A stretch of 64,000 bases of DNA from Manduca sexta (GCF_014839805.1 NC_051126.1:4534609-4598608), one strand, 5' to 3'; numbered from the stretch's first letter, positions 1-13,366 are shown. The notes: generated by a model not told the origin, from the sequence alone. Numbers and translations: made by a program.

Positions 1-1260
1 GAGTTTTATTCGTGTGATAAGAGGACATATTATTTGTTTCAATAAATTAAATATTGCATTTAAAGTGCATCCCATTTATGTCTACGTTTTTTAGATATTA
101 CGAGTCATTGCATTGTGTCATAATTTACGTCTAATTGTTTTATTACATTTATTTATTTTCATACATAATTTCACTGAACAAAATGTTAAGCTGATTACGT
201 AGGCATACATTCAAATTAATTGAAGTTAACGCTGTCAAATAGCACTTGGAACAACGACTTAATATGGCACTTGCGGATAAATTCTGTTCTTGACTTGTTC
301 AATAATTTGAATTATATTTCTGCAATTATACTTGTAATTAATTTAACACTATAATGCATCAAATAATTGCAACTGTATGCTCATGTAAATAATATTGAAA
401 GTCAACCAATAAAGGAATGTGGGCGAAAATGAACCTACACGTTAAAATAAATAAAATATTTTTTTTGTTTAACAAAAATGATGTTGTATTCTTACGAACT
501 AAAAATCCCTAAATATACTTATAGACTTTTCATTCGACCATAAGATTATTCTTATTATTATTGCAAGGGTTACCGGCTTCACAACTAATCACATAGCTAT
601 TTTAAATATTTTATGTTCGCCAAATTATACCATTGTCGGTGTTCGTGACGAAAATTATTCGTGTTTCCGTCATTTCTACCTAATGGCAACCAGGGGTACT
701 TTATTAACTCACTCGACAGTCATACGGAAAGTTTTTTTAATATATTATTATAATTCAACACGCTCACGTGTTTTGCTAATTGCAAAAATGCAGTTATTTT
801 ATTTTTTCTGTTAGTTATCAAGCGAATGCTAAAGTTTAAATTGTTTTATAGTGCTTTTTGCTAGCTTAGAGGTGCGTAAGTTTAGTTTTTCTATTGAGTA
901 TCGAGATATATATTTTATTGAAAAAAAAAACATGCTTTATTCACACTTCACAAAAATGTATAAAAGTTTTGTTTAACATATTTTATGTATTGATAATTTA
1001 GAACGTAATTTTTTAATAAAATATCAACACAATTTTAAAACTAACGTCTAACTCGTAATAGAAACAACTTATTCGGACAAAGTAAACTTTTCAGAAACTT
1101 AAAGAAGTTTTTGCGCACTTTTTACCTGCATGTACTTTTAAAACTTTAACTTAGAGGGAAATAATATTTCAGAATTTGGCCGTGCCCTTTATCGAGAGTA
1201 TACATCCACTTAATAACTAAATTCGTAAAAATATCAAGGACATAGCCAAAAGTCCGTAAC
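1..1260. other. AT-rich stretch, nothing recognised
   Basis: AT-rich sequence with frequent stops in all frames. I see no splice-bounded open segment, RNA gene or repeat family that recurs elsewhere in the window. Confidence 0.6.
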
Positions 1261-1390
1261 GCGGAATGAAAATCGAATTTCGCGTGATCGTACCCTTTAA
1301 GACATTGATACCGTCTGCTTTAACCAAAACTGACATAAAACATGCCGATTTGTTCCAAATGGACGTGCAAAATCAGCGTACGGCGACTAT

Positions 1391-1625
1391 TTATGTGGCG
1401 TGCAGTTCGATCGTGGCGAAGCAAGGCGCGGAGGAAACGTCAGAAAAATCGAATTTCCATGCCGGCAGTCGACGTTCAGGCGGCGCGGCGCTAACATCGC
1501 GCACACAGCGCCCGCGCGCGCCCACGCCACCCGTGCACTGTCGCACGCCGCGCTCGTCGCTCGCCGCGCTAGCCGCCATCCGGCTGCATTCGCCTTCCAA
1601 ATTCAAAAGTTCAAAAACGCGCCAT
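1391..1625. promoter_or_regulatory. GC-rich CpG island, possible promoter or first exon
   Basis: An abrupt CpG-dense block in otherwise AT-rich DNA, similar in look to the island over the first exon of the main gene near 22.25-22.40 kb. Short open frames exist on both strands. On the minus strand a 71-codon frame (1391-1606) contains an internal Met followed by an Ala/Arg-rich stretch. No convincing splice donor or conserved domain is visible, so I do not call a CDS. Most likely it is a promoter or 5' UTR of a gene whose body lies outside the window or is not recognisable. Direction is undecided. Confidence 0.4.
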
Positions 1626-1659
1626 CACTTTTTAAAAACTGCCAGTTTTGTGTTTTGTG

Positions 1660-4520
1660 AATTAAAATAAAAGTACACATGGTGGGCTAATTAAGGGATT
1701 ATGGGTTTGGCAACGGCCGTCCCGATCGCGGGTCAGCTTGTTATACATAAATTCGTGCTTTCTTCGTTATAAGGTGACGTCATTATCGCGCTCGATTACC
1801 GAGGTGTAATTAAAATGTTTTAATTAAAAAATAGTTGCATTGTCTCACACGGCAAGTGGTAATGTCTTAGCATAGAATATAATCGAAAGAATAACGGCCT
1901 TCGAGTGTTATTGATTATTAAATGTAGAATTCTTGCGATGACTATAAAGTAAAATACTAATGATATGTATCATTTATGTACGATCACTTTGCATATCACT
2001 CCATTGTGGCGATCACTACAGGTACAGTGACTTAAGTTTCATTAAATAGAGTTTAAGTTATTTTAAATAGATTCTAGAAAGGAATAAGATTCATTTTTCT
2101 TCTAACAAACAATATGTTGGTAGTTTTAAAGTATATCAACACAATAGTCGCCTCAACAAAGAGATTGTATAGCTTCACGTTGCTACTAAAACTAGGCGTT
2201 TCGCCATCTATATCTAGATAGCATTATAATAAATTGCCCTCATTGCGTATGTCGACTATTCATAACAAAAAACTACTATCCACTTAGCGTTCTGCCAAAA
2301 CTGTTGAATATCACATAAATTTATATTATTGCCAATCCATTTCATTGTCTCATATCCTCCTCTAAATAAAGTTATTGAAAGTAACGTTAACAAATATATT
2401 AAATTCGTAATAAACTTTTTATTTACGTTTCTGGCCGGTAAAACAAAAATATTTTTTGTACCAAAACTTAATTTACTTTTAAAACTGAAAATGAGTTTTG
2501 TTTTATTTAAATTCCTTCTTCGTGGATTTTAATAAAAATTGCAGATGAGAGAAAAAAATACTGGCCACTGTAAGTTGTCCGCTTCCACAAGTATTTAAAT
2601 AGAAAAAATAAATAAAAGAATGGACTGGGCGTATGCAATTTTGCATTTGAGTGCATCAACATTGTCCCGGTACAAAAGCTTGAAGTTTTTGTCTTGTTTT
2701 GGACAATAAACAACTTCTTTTTAATCTGACTACATTCGCCATTTTTTATTCTTTTCATATTTAAAAAAGACTTTTAATTCAAGTTGAAATTCTTGAAGGT
2801 GGGTAAATTTAAAAACAATGTATATTGCTCGTTAATAATTTCTATTATTGAATTATATAAAACACAATCAAATTCTAGAAGTGTTACAAATTTCGAAGTG
2901 TTACGTATCTCTTTCATATTGATGTATATTTATTTATTAAAAATATTTTACTGTTGTGTCATAGATCAATTTCATCAATATACCGTGTTCACAATAAATA
3001 AATAATACATCAAAATACAAAAAATCACATCCATAGTCTTAGTAACATCACGACAGTCTCTAGAGGGTTAGAAATTACGGAGAAAGTTTTGGCCAAAATA
3101 TTTTCGGGTCACATAAATATTTATCTTAGTGTTGAGATCAGATATATATTTGATGTTTGATTTCTTACCAACTCTTCTTTCCTTAAAGACTATCTGAAGA
3201 AGTGTCATTATTTATTCAGAGTCCCTAGTCGCAGTATACATATTACACATGCATTTGTTTTTATTATTTTACTTAAACTATTAAATTGACACATTCTTGA
3301 ATTCGTTATATAAAAAAAAACAATAAAGCAAGAGTGCGCGGGCACTATGACCAATAAATGAAAGGTAGTGTTAATTCATTCTGAACTAAATTAAATTGCG
3401 TTCTGCTGTTTTATTTTCCATATCGTTCATAAAATGAAAACAGAGATAATGTCGTGATAATATGTAAGGCACCGTCACGAATTCGCTGCATCGCGTTTTA
3501 CAAAACAATTTATTTATTAAATCAATATGGCGGCCTGTTACTCAAACAGCTCTTTTTCCCGCGCTTAGTTTGTCTATGGATTGAATTTTTATTTTTCCAA
3601 CTTTAGGTCATTTGAATTTCGAACAATATCGGACTGCTATATTTTATAAAAAAAGATATACACTTATATTTTTCTGTTATTTTAGCATGATTATATTGTC
3701 ATCATGATTTGTATTTTTCTGTCCTTATCCCTTATATTGTGAGATGAGCCTGACTCTCGTTTTATAATTTGACCCCATGATGATCTACTTCTGGGCTAGA
3801 AAATGTATACTAAATATTGATGGAACTGAGAACCCTAAACCTGCCAATCCACAGTTTGAATACGCTACCTTTAAACCAAAGAAACATCCATAATCCGAAC
3901 AATAGTATAGTAAAGTCAATCAAAAAATTCTTAAGCTCATTCTAATAGAAAAGATTTTAAGAATCATACAGAATCCTCTACGTACACACAGTTACAAAAG
4001 TAGCTGAACAAATTAAAAACTTCAAAACGCTTCTACACGTTGACTAGAATTGAAATATTAGTTTTTCTTTATCGAAAATAAACAAATCCCTTTAAAGTTT
4101 ATTTTAGTAAATAAAAAACGATTGTTGATAAGGACAAAAAGATTAGAGGCGATTCTAAATTTTGAATTTGTTCAAGTACTTTTGTGACTGACTGTACAAA
4201 CTCACAAACATACATATTCTATATGTTTGCAATATTGCGTAGCGTTTGTAATATGCATGAAATCGATACGAGTTAAACAAACTTAACATTCACTCGCACT
4301 TTGTATTCAAACCTGTTTTATTAAAGTAATGTGCATAAATATTCAATGTTCAAATTTGTATAAAAATAATTATTTAGAAACCATTTGGATGTATTTATTT
4401 TGTATATTTTCTACTTATATGGCTTTATTAAAATTTTTACTATTACAGAGCCTATTTTCTTAATGTGTTATTTACATTGTCAGAGTTTATAATTTAAGAT
4501 GCGTTTTTATTTGTATATAA
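1660..4520. other. AT-rich intergenic stretch, nothing recognised
   Basis: No open segment with splice borders and no repeat shared with other parts of the window was found here. Short frames of 67-83 codons are AT-biased and look like chance. Confidence 0.55.
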
Positions 4521-4525
4521 ATGGT

Positions 4526-4765
4526 TGATGGCGTAGTTGTATTACTGTAAGTCTGTAATGCTGAGGTCTTGGATTCAAACTCCGGATCGAGAAAGTGATA
4601 TTGGGTTTTCCATCAGTATCAACCCGTAGTCTAGAATTTGTGCACGATATGGCAATAGGCTTGCGCCCTATCACATCATGGGACGAAATACGTACGGCAA
4701 AAAGTAAGTGCACCTCTGTAAGTGCCTACCTATCCCTTCGGATATGAAAGGCGTGTAAATATAAA
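4526..4765 (+). repeat. tRNA-derived SINE, family B, near full length
   Basis: Starts with an A-box-like segment (TGGCGTAGTTG) and a B-box-like segment (GGATTCAAACTCC), which mark a tRNA-derived pol III head. The body that follows (GTCTAGAATTTGTGC, then CGATATGGCAATAGGC and CCCTATCACATCATGGGACG) recurs in both orientations at 6475, 8405, 27235, 33465, 34560 and 45525. It ends in a CTGTAAGTGCCTACC-like tail. This layout matches a class of tRNA-derived SINEs common in Lepidoptera; I cannot fix the database family name. Confidence 0.75.
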
Positions 4766-5655
4766 TTACTAGTTTTTTAAATTCAGTTGCGACAATTGTC
4801 AAAATAAAAGCAGCTTTTGTTCATTTATTGGATTTAACCATACTCCCGGGCAAATATGAAAGTCGGATTTAATTTAACAGTGAAAACATAATAAGAAAAT
4901 ATAGGCCCCTAGTCACGGGCCATACGATTGCTTAATACTATATCTCAGAACTTGGATATATTTATATGTAACCTGTCAGAATTCACTGAAATGGCTTATA
5001 AATGTACTGAAATAAATTGCTAAAATTAAATCTGTATAACATCGCATTAGTTTCAACTGTTATGGTGTTATAATATATGTATAAATAAATAAATAAAAAA
5101 AAATAACAGAGTTATTTATACACTCATATTAATATATTTAGTGACTGTCAAGGGCTGATTTTATTTAAAATTCTTGTCATTGAGGAATGTGTAATCAGAA
5201 TGTAATCCGTTGCTAGATTTACTGGTAGACGGCGTATTCGCAGTATGTCACTAATAAATGTAAAGATCTCGAATATGCTTGGGTGCAGCTGTAAATTTTA
5301 ATTAGTTTTAATTAACTGCAATTGGCTGCACCTAGTTTTAGCTAAACCTAATTAGGTTTTAAGTTTGATGTAATATTGAGTCTATATAACCATAGAAATA
5401 CTTACTTATAAATAATATAAACCTATTACTTCATTAAAGATATTTGTATTGTGTATACCTAATGGTGTTTCGAAATAAAACAAATAGAAGTTACTGAAGA
5501 AATCCAAAAATTCAAATTATCTATAAGGTCAGGGGTCTGTAGTGTATGTACTTAGTATATAGATTATGTAATGCATAGAATTAAGTTAGTATAATGTGCA
5601 GACAAATAAAGAGCCTTAAACCAACAAGTCACAATATATATTCATCCTACATTAC

Positions 5656-5858
5656 AGGGCCCTATTCCGTCTATACGGGTGAATCCGTCTTTTTGCAAAT
5701 TACAGGCGTTTTATTCGAAGAACGACATTGATAGCCGTTTAGATAACAGAGTCAAAAATCCACTATTTACTTACACGGTTATCAAAGCTCTCCTTCTATT
5801 AGAACGCTCATAATTGCAAAAAGACGGATATACCCCCATAGACGGAATAACCCCCCCT
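5656..5858. mobile_element. Fold-back MITE, AGGGCCC family, copy 1
   Basis: Long imperfect terminal inverted repeats. The left arm reads AGGGCCCTATTCCGTCTAT and continues to GAATCCGTCTTTTTGCAAA. The right arm is its inverse (AATTGCAAAAAGACGGATAT, then CATAGACGGAATAACCCCCC). The centre (about 5720-5800) has no coding capacity. A second copy lies at 32152-32358. Two copies sharing both arms make this a dispersed non-autonomous DNA element. The superfamily is not clear because no target duplication could be fixed. Confidence 0.7.
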
Positions 5859-6474
5859 TGACCGTACACCTTAATTTTAATAGAAACGTTAATTTTGCTT
5901 TGATTATGATAGAGCAAAGTCGTTAGAGTTCATTTTAGAGAAAAACATTTTTGGTTGCTACGGGCAAATAATATAGAGGCCATTTGAAGTTTTGCATTTG
6001 TTGAGCAACTTTTGTGGCTTTTACAATGCCCATTCTAGCATTAAATTAGGCTTTAAATACATATAAAATAGAGTGATTTCATTAAAATATAGTGTAATAA
6101 TGTCGACAAATGTACAATATATTAATAAAATCGCGATACATCATAGTTACAAGTTTATATCTTGTTTCAATTAATGTTATACTTAGTCATTGGAAAATAT
6201 CCCCGCTCGCCGTTCATGCAGATTTAATTCTTTTAAGAGCATAACACCTATACTAATTAGCAATGGCAACAGCAAGCTTTTCGTGTTTCTCTGAAGGTTT
6301 TAAGTTATCAGATTCATTGTCTTCAATGTTACCGACAGTTTAAAACAATGGAGAATTATTACATTTGAATTTTTCGGTTTTAAAAAGCGTAAACATTTTC
6401 TGATGAGCCTCACGTGTTTTTGATTACGTATCAGTTCAATGTATATCTAATACTAAGTAGCATTAGGCATAGAT

Positions 6475-6715
6475 TGCCTCGGTAGCGTACTTGTATTGCA
6501 TGCGTGGTACGACTACCGCGCTTGGGCCTCAGGTTTGAATACCGTATCGGGCAGTGATAATGAATTTTCTGTTCATCATCAGCCTAGAATAATGGCAATA
6601 GGTCGGCCTACGTGAGTACAGGACCTAACATAGCTGCTAAAATGAGCGTGTCTTACATCTCTACCTACTCCTAAAAAGGGCTTGATGTTATGTACATTAG
6701 CCTACTGCAAAGTCT
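6475..6715 (+). repeat. tRNA-derived SINE, family B, diverged
   Basis: Head with GCCTCGGTAGCG and a B-box-like CAGGTTTGAATACC, then GGGCAGTGATAATG, CATCAGCCTAGAAT and GGCAATAGGTCGGCC, in the same order as the copy at 4526. The 3' part is degraded. An isolated family-B tail, with CTGCCTACCCC, lies at about 6924-6990. Confidence 0.65.
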
Positions 6716-7544
6716 AATATATGTAAAGGTACTAGGCATTGTTCATTCAGCCTTGAAGAACATTATCAAATAACTGATAATTATAGTGATTTAATGTAGC
6801 GCAAGCGCACTGCACCAGCACTTAGTTAATCAAAGTTCTGGGTGTCACTGCAGTTGTTTGTGAAGGCGTGGCGTTCACTATCAAGAGAATGACCTGCTTA
6901 TTATTTAGTAAAACTTTTGTATATTCTGGGACGGGCGAAATTAGGATGTGATACCTGCCTACCCCTGGTAGGAAAAATGGTGTGGAACTATATAGCATAT
7001 AGCAATATGCATATATTAATTAACAGTATGTTCTCCGAATTGCCATCAGTGTTATTCTGAGGCGCAACTAGTGTGCTCATAGTTCGCTCAGCTTGTATCC
7101 GTACGATGTGGCAAAACTTTATAATGTTTATTTATTTATTATTTATACATATCGACGCTTCAAAAGGCAATGATGTCTAAGCGACAATCAGTAATTTTTT
7201 GAGTAAAGTGCTTTAAAGTATTGATTTTAATATTTAAATTCATAAAAATTCAAATAAAATGTTGTGTTCTTTGTATTTTATAAAGATATCTTTATCTAGA
7301 CCATATGGTCGAATGATATTAAAATTGTCCTAGACCTACAGAACCTAGAACAAATGTCGCAGAAGAAAATGGCTATTCAAAATATTTATATAATTCATTG
7401 TCGGTATATTTGTCACTTAGATGAGATTGCCTTTCAAGTGTCGATATATAACACCAAAACATTTGAATCAATGTTTTACAGATAAAGTACATAGGTTGAT
7501 TAATTAATTAATTTAAAAATATTAATTTTAAAAATAGGTTCCAA

Positions 7545-7790
7545 TACACCCGTGGGTTATGTTTGTGAATTTCCGCAGGTTACAAACAAATATATTTGTT
7601 CTGCAATACAATGTTGAGCAATCCTAAGGCCCGTGACAAGGGCGCAAACCTCAGGGCATTTGTTCGTAGTGTTATAGAGTATAAATATAATTGCATAAAT
7701 TCGTAAAAACCAAGCGCAAAAAAAATTTTTTTTTCTGACAAATATTTGTGCCCAACCTGGAATCACACGGAACGTAACCCACTGTCGCTA
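7545..7790. repeat. Possible short inverted-end element (unassigned)
   Basis: GTGGGTTATGTT near the left end is roughly inverse to GAACGTAACCCAC at the right end, with a non-coding interior. No second copy was seen in the window and no clear target duplication, so this is only a candidate MITE. Confidence 0.25.
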
Positions 7791-8404
7791 GATTATCCGA
7801 CGTATTTTAATTATATTCAAGGTTGTAAATGCATCAACTGGTCAAAATGTTTTATTATGCCATTTATTTTCTGAACGCTGAACGGTGGAACCTTCAAAAA
7901 AATTAATAAAAACGTTCTGATATTGTTTATAATTAATTAAATTTCATTTTCGTGTCATGTCTCTGCGGGGCTGCGCTTTTGATTAATGGCTCATTTGCCT
8001 CGGTCGAGTTCCACAAAGTTATCATTGCAATGTTTTACAATGCTAAATGGTGACTTAATAATAGTGGTGGAAGGGTTAAACTCAAATGCACAGAAATCAT
8101 GAAATATTTGGATAATTTTTCTTGTAGACCGTAGTATGCATTGCTAACAGATTAACATATTTAAATTAATAATTATTTATGGACCATTAGACATGTTGGT
8201 GTTTAAAAATTAACGGCATCTTTTATGCACTATGCATGGAAATGAGTTTGGAATCAATACCATATTAGAAGTGGATAAAAGCTGGTGTAATTTAATGTAT
8301 TCATTCTGTCCGACATCAAAATGGTACATTAAAATTTGAATGTAATCAATAAATAAAATTATAATCAGTCATTAACTAAATTAGTATTTTTGGCTATGAA
8401 ATAA

Positions 8405-8518
8405 AAAAAATAGAAGCCAAGGAAGAAGGCACGAATTCCAGATTCCGGGTTGATGCTAAATAAAAAAGTGAATATCACTTTGACCGACACGATGATCGAA
8501 CCACCTCAGCACTGCAGT
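8405..8518 (-). repeat. SINE family B fragment, directly abutting a SINE A fragment
   Basis: Read on the minus strand, the B-box region and the following AAAGTGATATT-like segment match the copy at 4526. It runs without a gap into a family-A fragment at 8519, giving a composite of two truncated SINEs in the same orientation. Confidence 0.5.
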
Positions 8519-8650
8519 ATGCAGGATTCCTCAGGATGTATTCCTTCACCTTTAAAGCAAGCGATAATTCACAAAGAATACACACATAATTTTAGAAAAG
8601 TTAGAGGTGTGTGCCCTTAGTTTTTGAATCTATGGAGATTCGTCTCGGCA
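8519..8650 (-). repeat. tRNA-derived SINE, family A, truncated
   Basis: Contains the inverse of the family-A core (CCTTCACC, then AAGCGATAATTCACAAAGAA, then GAGGTGTGTGCCCTTAG). The 3' part of the SINE, with its GCTGATATTATTATT tail, is missing. Confidence 0.65.
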
Positions 8651-9035
8651 GTATATTATGGGATAGGTCCGTTATAGGTTGTTAGTTATACGATCATCAT
8701 ATTTGAATTCAGTCAATTATTACACACATATCAAACTGCGTAACACCGGCTAATCTCAGGACTTGACTTCTTTATATATTATAAAATAAAGTACTACAAC
8801 CGTGTCTTTATGTATGAACGCAAAAAAAACAGAATTAATTTTCATACAGTGTCCACAAATAGGCGGGGTGATTCAAGAAAGTTTATGTGTATAATTCATA
8901 AATATTTTGTACGACAAATCAAAATGTAGTAGTCTCCTATACATGCAAAGTTGAGGTTGATAGCTAGTATAATAATAGTATGTTTAAAATGTATATTAAT
9001 AAAGCGAAAGAGTTTGTTTCTTATTATATTTAAGA

Positions 9036-9250
9036 ATGTATTCCAATAAGGCTGAAGAGTTTCTTTGTTTGAATGCGCTGATCTCAGGAACTACTATACC
9101 GAATTTGTTTTTTTTACTAGTAGGAAGCTACATTACTCTTGAGTGCTATAGCTTACTTTATATTCCGGGAAAATATAAAGCGAGATTTTTATCCCGGAAA
9201 AACTTTTTCACGCGGGCGGAGACGCGAGCAAAAACTCTCGGTAATATGCA
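9036..9250 (+). mobile_element. Helitron-like non-autonomous fragment
   Basis: Begins AAGGCTGAAGAGTTTCTTTG and continues through GAATGCGCTGATCTCAGGAA to CACGCGGGCGGAGACGCGAG, an order shared with 32945-33155. The 3' hairpin (CGCGGGCG / CGCGAG) followed by GCAAAAACT resembles the hairpin + CTAG terminus of Helitron-type elements at 14526 and 40128, here decayed. The open frame over it is incidental. Confidence 0.5.
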
Positions 9251-9721
9251 CCTTAGTATACCCTAATGTCGTTTTTATTTTCTAAAGCTAACGTATATTT
9301 ACTACAATTTAAAAATGGTAAAATATATATCAACTTACTCTAACACATTTGTAACCTTACATTAACACTATCTCTATATTTTCATGGCAGTGAAGTGATT
9401 ATTAAAATCTCGTTAGCACACGTTTTCCGTACTTAAATCGGGGCAGTATATTTATTTTTGAAGTATACCGATTTTTCATATCTATTTTTCCCTGATTAAT
9501 ATTTCATCACTCGATAATATATCTTTTTTAAGTTATATTACACGTCACATGTGGTAATTACATTTTGGGGTTTTATCTATTAATAAATTAATTGCGGTTG
9601 TTTTTGCAATCGGCAGTTTTAGTTTCACTTCCTGAATGGTATAACAGTGGCGAAAGTAATATAACTGGATTCCTGTCGCCTTTTATGTAAATTTATGTAG
9701 AATCTAATTATTATTATAAGG

Positions 9722-9896
9722 ATTTGACCGCATTCATGGGCCCATGCCCAAAAGTGACCCCACTGCACCTGATAGTAAGGGGTGTGGGGTCCAATAGAAT
9801 GTCGACTGACGAGAGATGATTCTCTCTCGGCAGTCGACACAATTGTGCTGGCCTGTTGGAACCGGATATACACAAACTGATCCTGGATCGTGAGGT
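9722..9896 (+). repeat. Dispersed repeat family R1, copy a
   Basis: Contains CCCCACTGCACCTGATAGTA, GTGGGGTCCAATAGAATGTC, the inverted pair GTCGACTG / CAGTCGAC and a GGCCTGTTGGAA segment. The same blocks in the same order occur at 21840 (+), 29335 (-), 38455 (-), 48975 (-) and 52745 (-). No coding capacity is visible. It is a TE-derived repeat of unknown class, with the CACCTGATGGTAAG motif that is frequent in lepidopteran genomes. Confidence 0.6.
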
Positions 9897-9899
9897 ATG

Positions 9900-12410
9900 G
9901 GGGATAAATTATAAAAAAATACAATATTATAGTTAGGAGATGTAAGTATTCAGATACTTACCAACTGGGATACATTCCACCACAACAGTGCAGATAAAAT
10001 CTAGATCAGGATATGCCAGTAAATGCTTGACGCTGATTTTCATCGAGACCCTAGAGCAAAATCAACCAAAAAACACAGAATATGAGAAAACATCTAATGT
10101 ATCAGAATGTGTAGTCCAATACCAATGCTTTATAGTTCAAAATTCGACTGGTGTTATAATTGTTAATGAGGGTGACGTTGCTTTCCATTAGACGAGCGAT
10201 TTTATTTTTAATAACAAAATTTATATTATTTTTATTATGTATTAATAAATCACAATAGGTATTCGTTAATTATACTGAAAATATTTCGTCTATTTGACTT
10301 TAGGAATGTGTGTTGTTTTATGTGTTTGTGTGGGATCAGAAATACCATTTGTCTGTAATAGTCACAAATTACAAGGCGCGCTCGGATAGCGTGCGGTTAA
10401 ATTATAATTTCTTTCGATATAAGTGTTGAAATGTTTTCTTTAGAAACTCCTATTATAATACAGAATGCCATGACTGAAATAACGATTACAACAGAAAAGT
10501 ATGTTTGACATTTGAATAAAGTACGTTTGCGAGGTTTTCAAGACTCGAAAGAGTACTTAGTTTTGAATATTAATATCAGTGCGGCGATTCGATGAAGTTG
10601 TTCACCGATTTAATGTCAAAAAATGTCGAACCGTTTTCTATTTTACCAAATCGAATAGTATACGTCTAACTAAAAATAATATTCCTTTTATGATGCTATA
10701 TAAATATTTAAATTTGCATACGGTAGTGTCCTATGAACGAAGAAGCACGTCACACTACAGGATTTGAAAATGATACACTTTTTTTTATAATATTCCTGAA
10801 TCCTTTCTTAGCATTCCTTAAATAAATAAATCGAAGAAAAAATGTATAATTAATTTATTTACTAAAGCAAATACGTGAACAATGAAAATCCTATATCCGA
10901 ATATTAACAATCACTGGAAGAAATTGTATTTATCTAAATTGCTAAAAATGACCATAAAAACCAAAGTAAATTTTTATAAAGGTAAAATAAAATTCACAAA
11001 ATAATAAAGAAAGAAAAAACGATTTATTAGTAACTACTAACAAGTTGCATCACAAATATAGAACATAAACAAAAAAATTATCATAAAAAAAAAAATTGCT
11101 GGTCGCGGCTGCGACTGGTCGGTGTCCTCTCAGCATAATGTGAAACCAGAACAAATATGAATTATATGATACAGGAATATAAACGGCGTCGACCACGAGC
11201 GATAACAGTTTTCAAGGAACACTAGAAAACTAGATCAAAGCACTAGAAACTCGCAATAATAGCCTGCGGTTCAACCCTTCGCATAATACAGCTTGGGAGC
11301 ATAATAGGCTTACGGACTCCTTGTGAGGACCAGATACTAAAATCATGGCGTGTATAATCCCAATTGATCTTCTTTTTCGGTCCAGATGCCTTTACCCTAA
11401 TATAATTGAATATGCAATTTCGCAATAGGGCACATGACTGAAAATAGAAAAGTTTAGGATATGAAAAAAAAAATACTAAAGTAGTGAAAAAATGTGATTT
11501 ATTTTTGGGTTCAATTAGCAATAAAAAAATACTGAATTTTTGTTGTTATTTCTTATATTATATATACGTTGCTAGATAATTTATATTTGTGACGTTTGTC
11601 CTTTTCGAAATTGCATATTCAATTAGACCAGGTATTATATGTTGAACCTAATTTATGTGATATGCAATATAAATGCAATGTTGTAAATATTTCTGGTCAT
11701 CATAACCTCAGTCCTCATTAAATATAATTAGAGTGCGATGAATCGGAACATTTGCAATTACTCATTTCATACTTTAGCAGGCTTTAATTAGTTATAAATA
11801 TGACCGTAATTGCATTATAAATTTGGAAATACATTTTCAAAAATTATAACCGTTCCAAACCATTGACCGCTGAATAATTAAACGCGTACTCATTTAGCTC
11901 AGTGCAGGCAAAATAAACAAGCAAAGTCCACACTAAATGTGCTGCAATCGACCGGAAACACATAAATGTTAAATCAGATACAGGGTGGGTTATTTTTAAA
12001 ATTCAATACGTATGCACAGCCCGGCAACGCAATCCCGTATTAATATCGGCAACAATATCGGCTAGGGCCGAGGGATCCTCGCTTATTGCACTTGAAATTC
12101 GAGATGTTTTCGTACGTGAATTTAAATTTAAACATTTTGTAGTAATCGTATTAAATAAAGTAAGAATTCTATCATCAATTCGTAATTGATTTTGTTTAAA
12201 CAAATTCGAAAATGATTTTTTTTATAAATCTACTGAAATATGTATTAATATTTACCTACCACTAAAAAATATGTTGCCTGTATTAAAAATAATACGGTTT
12301 ACTATAGATAATTCTAGATTATGCAACGCTGGCAAAGATATGTCATTAAAGAAAATATGATCCATTATATCGATCAGTGGTATATTTAGCTATCACGCTA
12401 TGACAACACA
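9900..12410. other. AT-rich intergenic stretch, nothing recognised
   Basis: Only short AT-biased frames occur (62-92 codons), with no splice-bounded GC islands. I see no member of the repeat families listed here. Confidence 0.5.
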
Positions 12411-12418
12411 CTGGGGAG

Positions 12419-12571
12419 CAATGGCGAAGGGTGAAGTTTTTCAAAAGGTAACCAGAGGTAAAAAAATTGCATATCGCGGCCAATTTAAGAGAAAACAAAG
12501 ACTAAGACACACGTAAATAAACCTAAAAGGGAAGTCGGAAGGTATCGGGTTGTGTGGACGCTTCGCCACTG
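12419..12571 (+). mobile_element. hAT-type MITE (CAGTGGCG family), copy with perfect target duplication
   Basis: A 153-bp element. Left end CAATGGCGAAGGGTGAAG is inverse to right end GCTTCGCCACTG, and it is flanked on both sides by the 8-bp duplication CTGGGGAG (12411-12418 and 12572-12579). An 8-bp duplication with a CAGTGGCG-type terminus is the hallmark of hAT superfamily non-autonomous elements. Four relatives lie at 16724, 16933, 18686 and 39536. Confidence 0.85.
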
Positions 12572-12817
12572 CTGGGGAGTATGCCTCTCATATACAATCA
12601 TACGTTAGGTAAAATCGCATTATCTATTTCTCTCGCTAAGCAACAGGGTGTATCGTTGTTACAATTGAGGTGTTAGTAGCGTGTGTTTTTATGAGAGTTA
12701 AAATTGTATATTTTGGCTATTGGAGATCCGTGCCACGCAGTGGTTTTTAATTCAAGTCTTTTAGTTCTAATTTCGTCTATCGCAGGGCTAGTGTCGACAC
12801 TACATAAAATTGAAAAA

Positions 12818-13025
12818 ATATCTACGAAAATTAATTTCAACGGCAACTATTTGTACATTAATTTGTCATGCGATGCAGCGAACTTAATTATACATATGTA
12901 AGGGATATCAGGTAAAATATTAACCGCGTTAATTTTTGTTCAATAATTGCAATTATTTCTTAACTTTTACCACGTATAGTAGAGTAATATAGTTCACACT
13001 ATTGACGGAATAATAACAATTAGAA
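12818..13025 (+). repeat. Duplicated segment, intact copy D1
   Basis: Reads ATCTACGAAAATTAA, GGCAAC, TTTGTCATGCGATGCAGCG, AAGGGATATCA, ATTAACCGCGTTAATTTTTG and ends in AATAATAACAATTAGA. The same series recurs once more, split in two, at 13367-13446 and 14553-14681. The SINE at 13035 lies between the two copies. Confidence 0.75.
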
Positions 13026-13034
13026 TAAATTAAA

Positions 13035-13366
13035 AGCGGCGATAGCCTAATTGGTTGTGGAACGGACTGCGAGACGAATGTCTGCAGGTTCAAAACCCAA
13101 GGGCACACACTTCTGACTTTTATAAAATTATGTGTGTATTCTTTGTGAATTATCGCTTGCTTTAACGGTGAAGGAAAACATTGTGAGGAAACCTGCACAC
13201 CTGAGAAGTATCTCTATAGGAATTTCGAAGATGTGTGAAGTTTACCAATCCGCACTAGGCCAGCGTGGTGGACTAAGGCTTAATCCCTCTCAAGTAGTAG
13301 AGGAGGCCCGAGCCCAGCAGTGGGACAGTGTATAATATAGGGCTGATATTATTATTATATTATTAT

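Noticed and set aside
1266..1670. 134-codon frame over the left GC island
   Set aside because: Open mainly because the block is GC-rich; the opposite strand and another frame are equally open, and no domain is visible.
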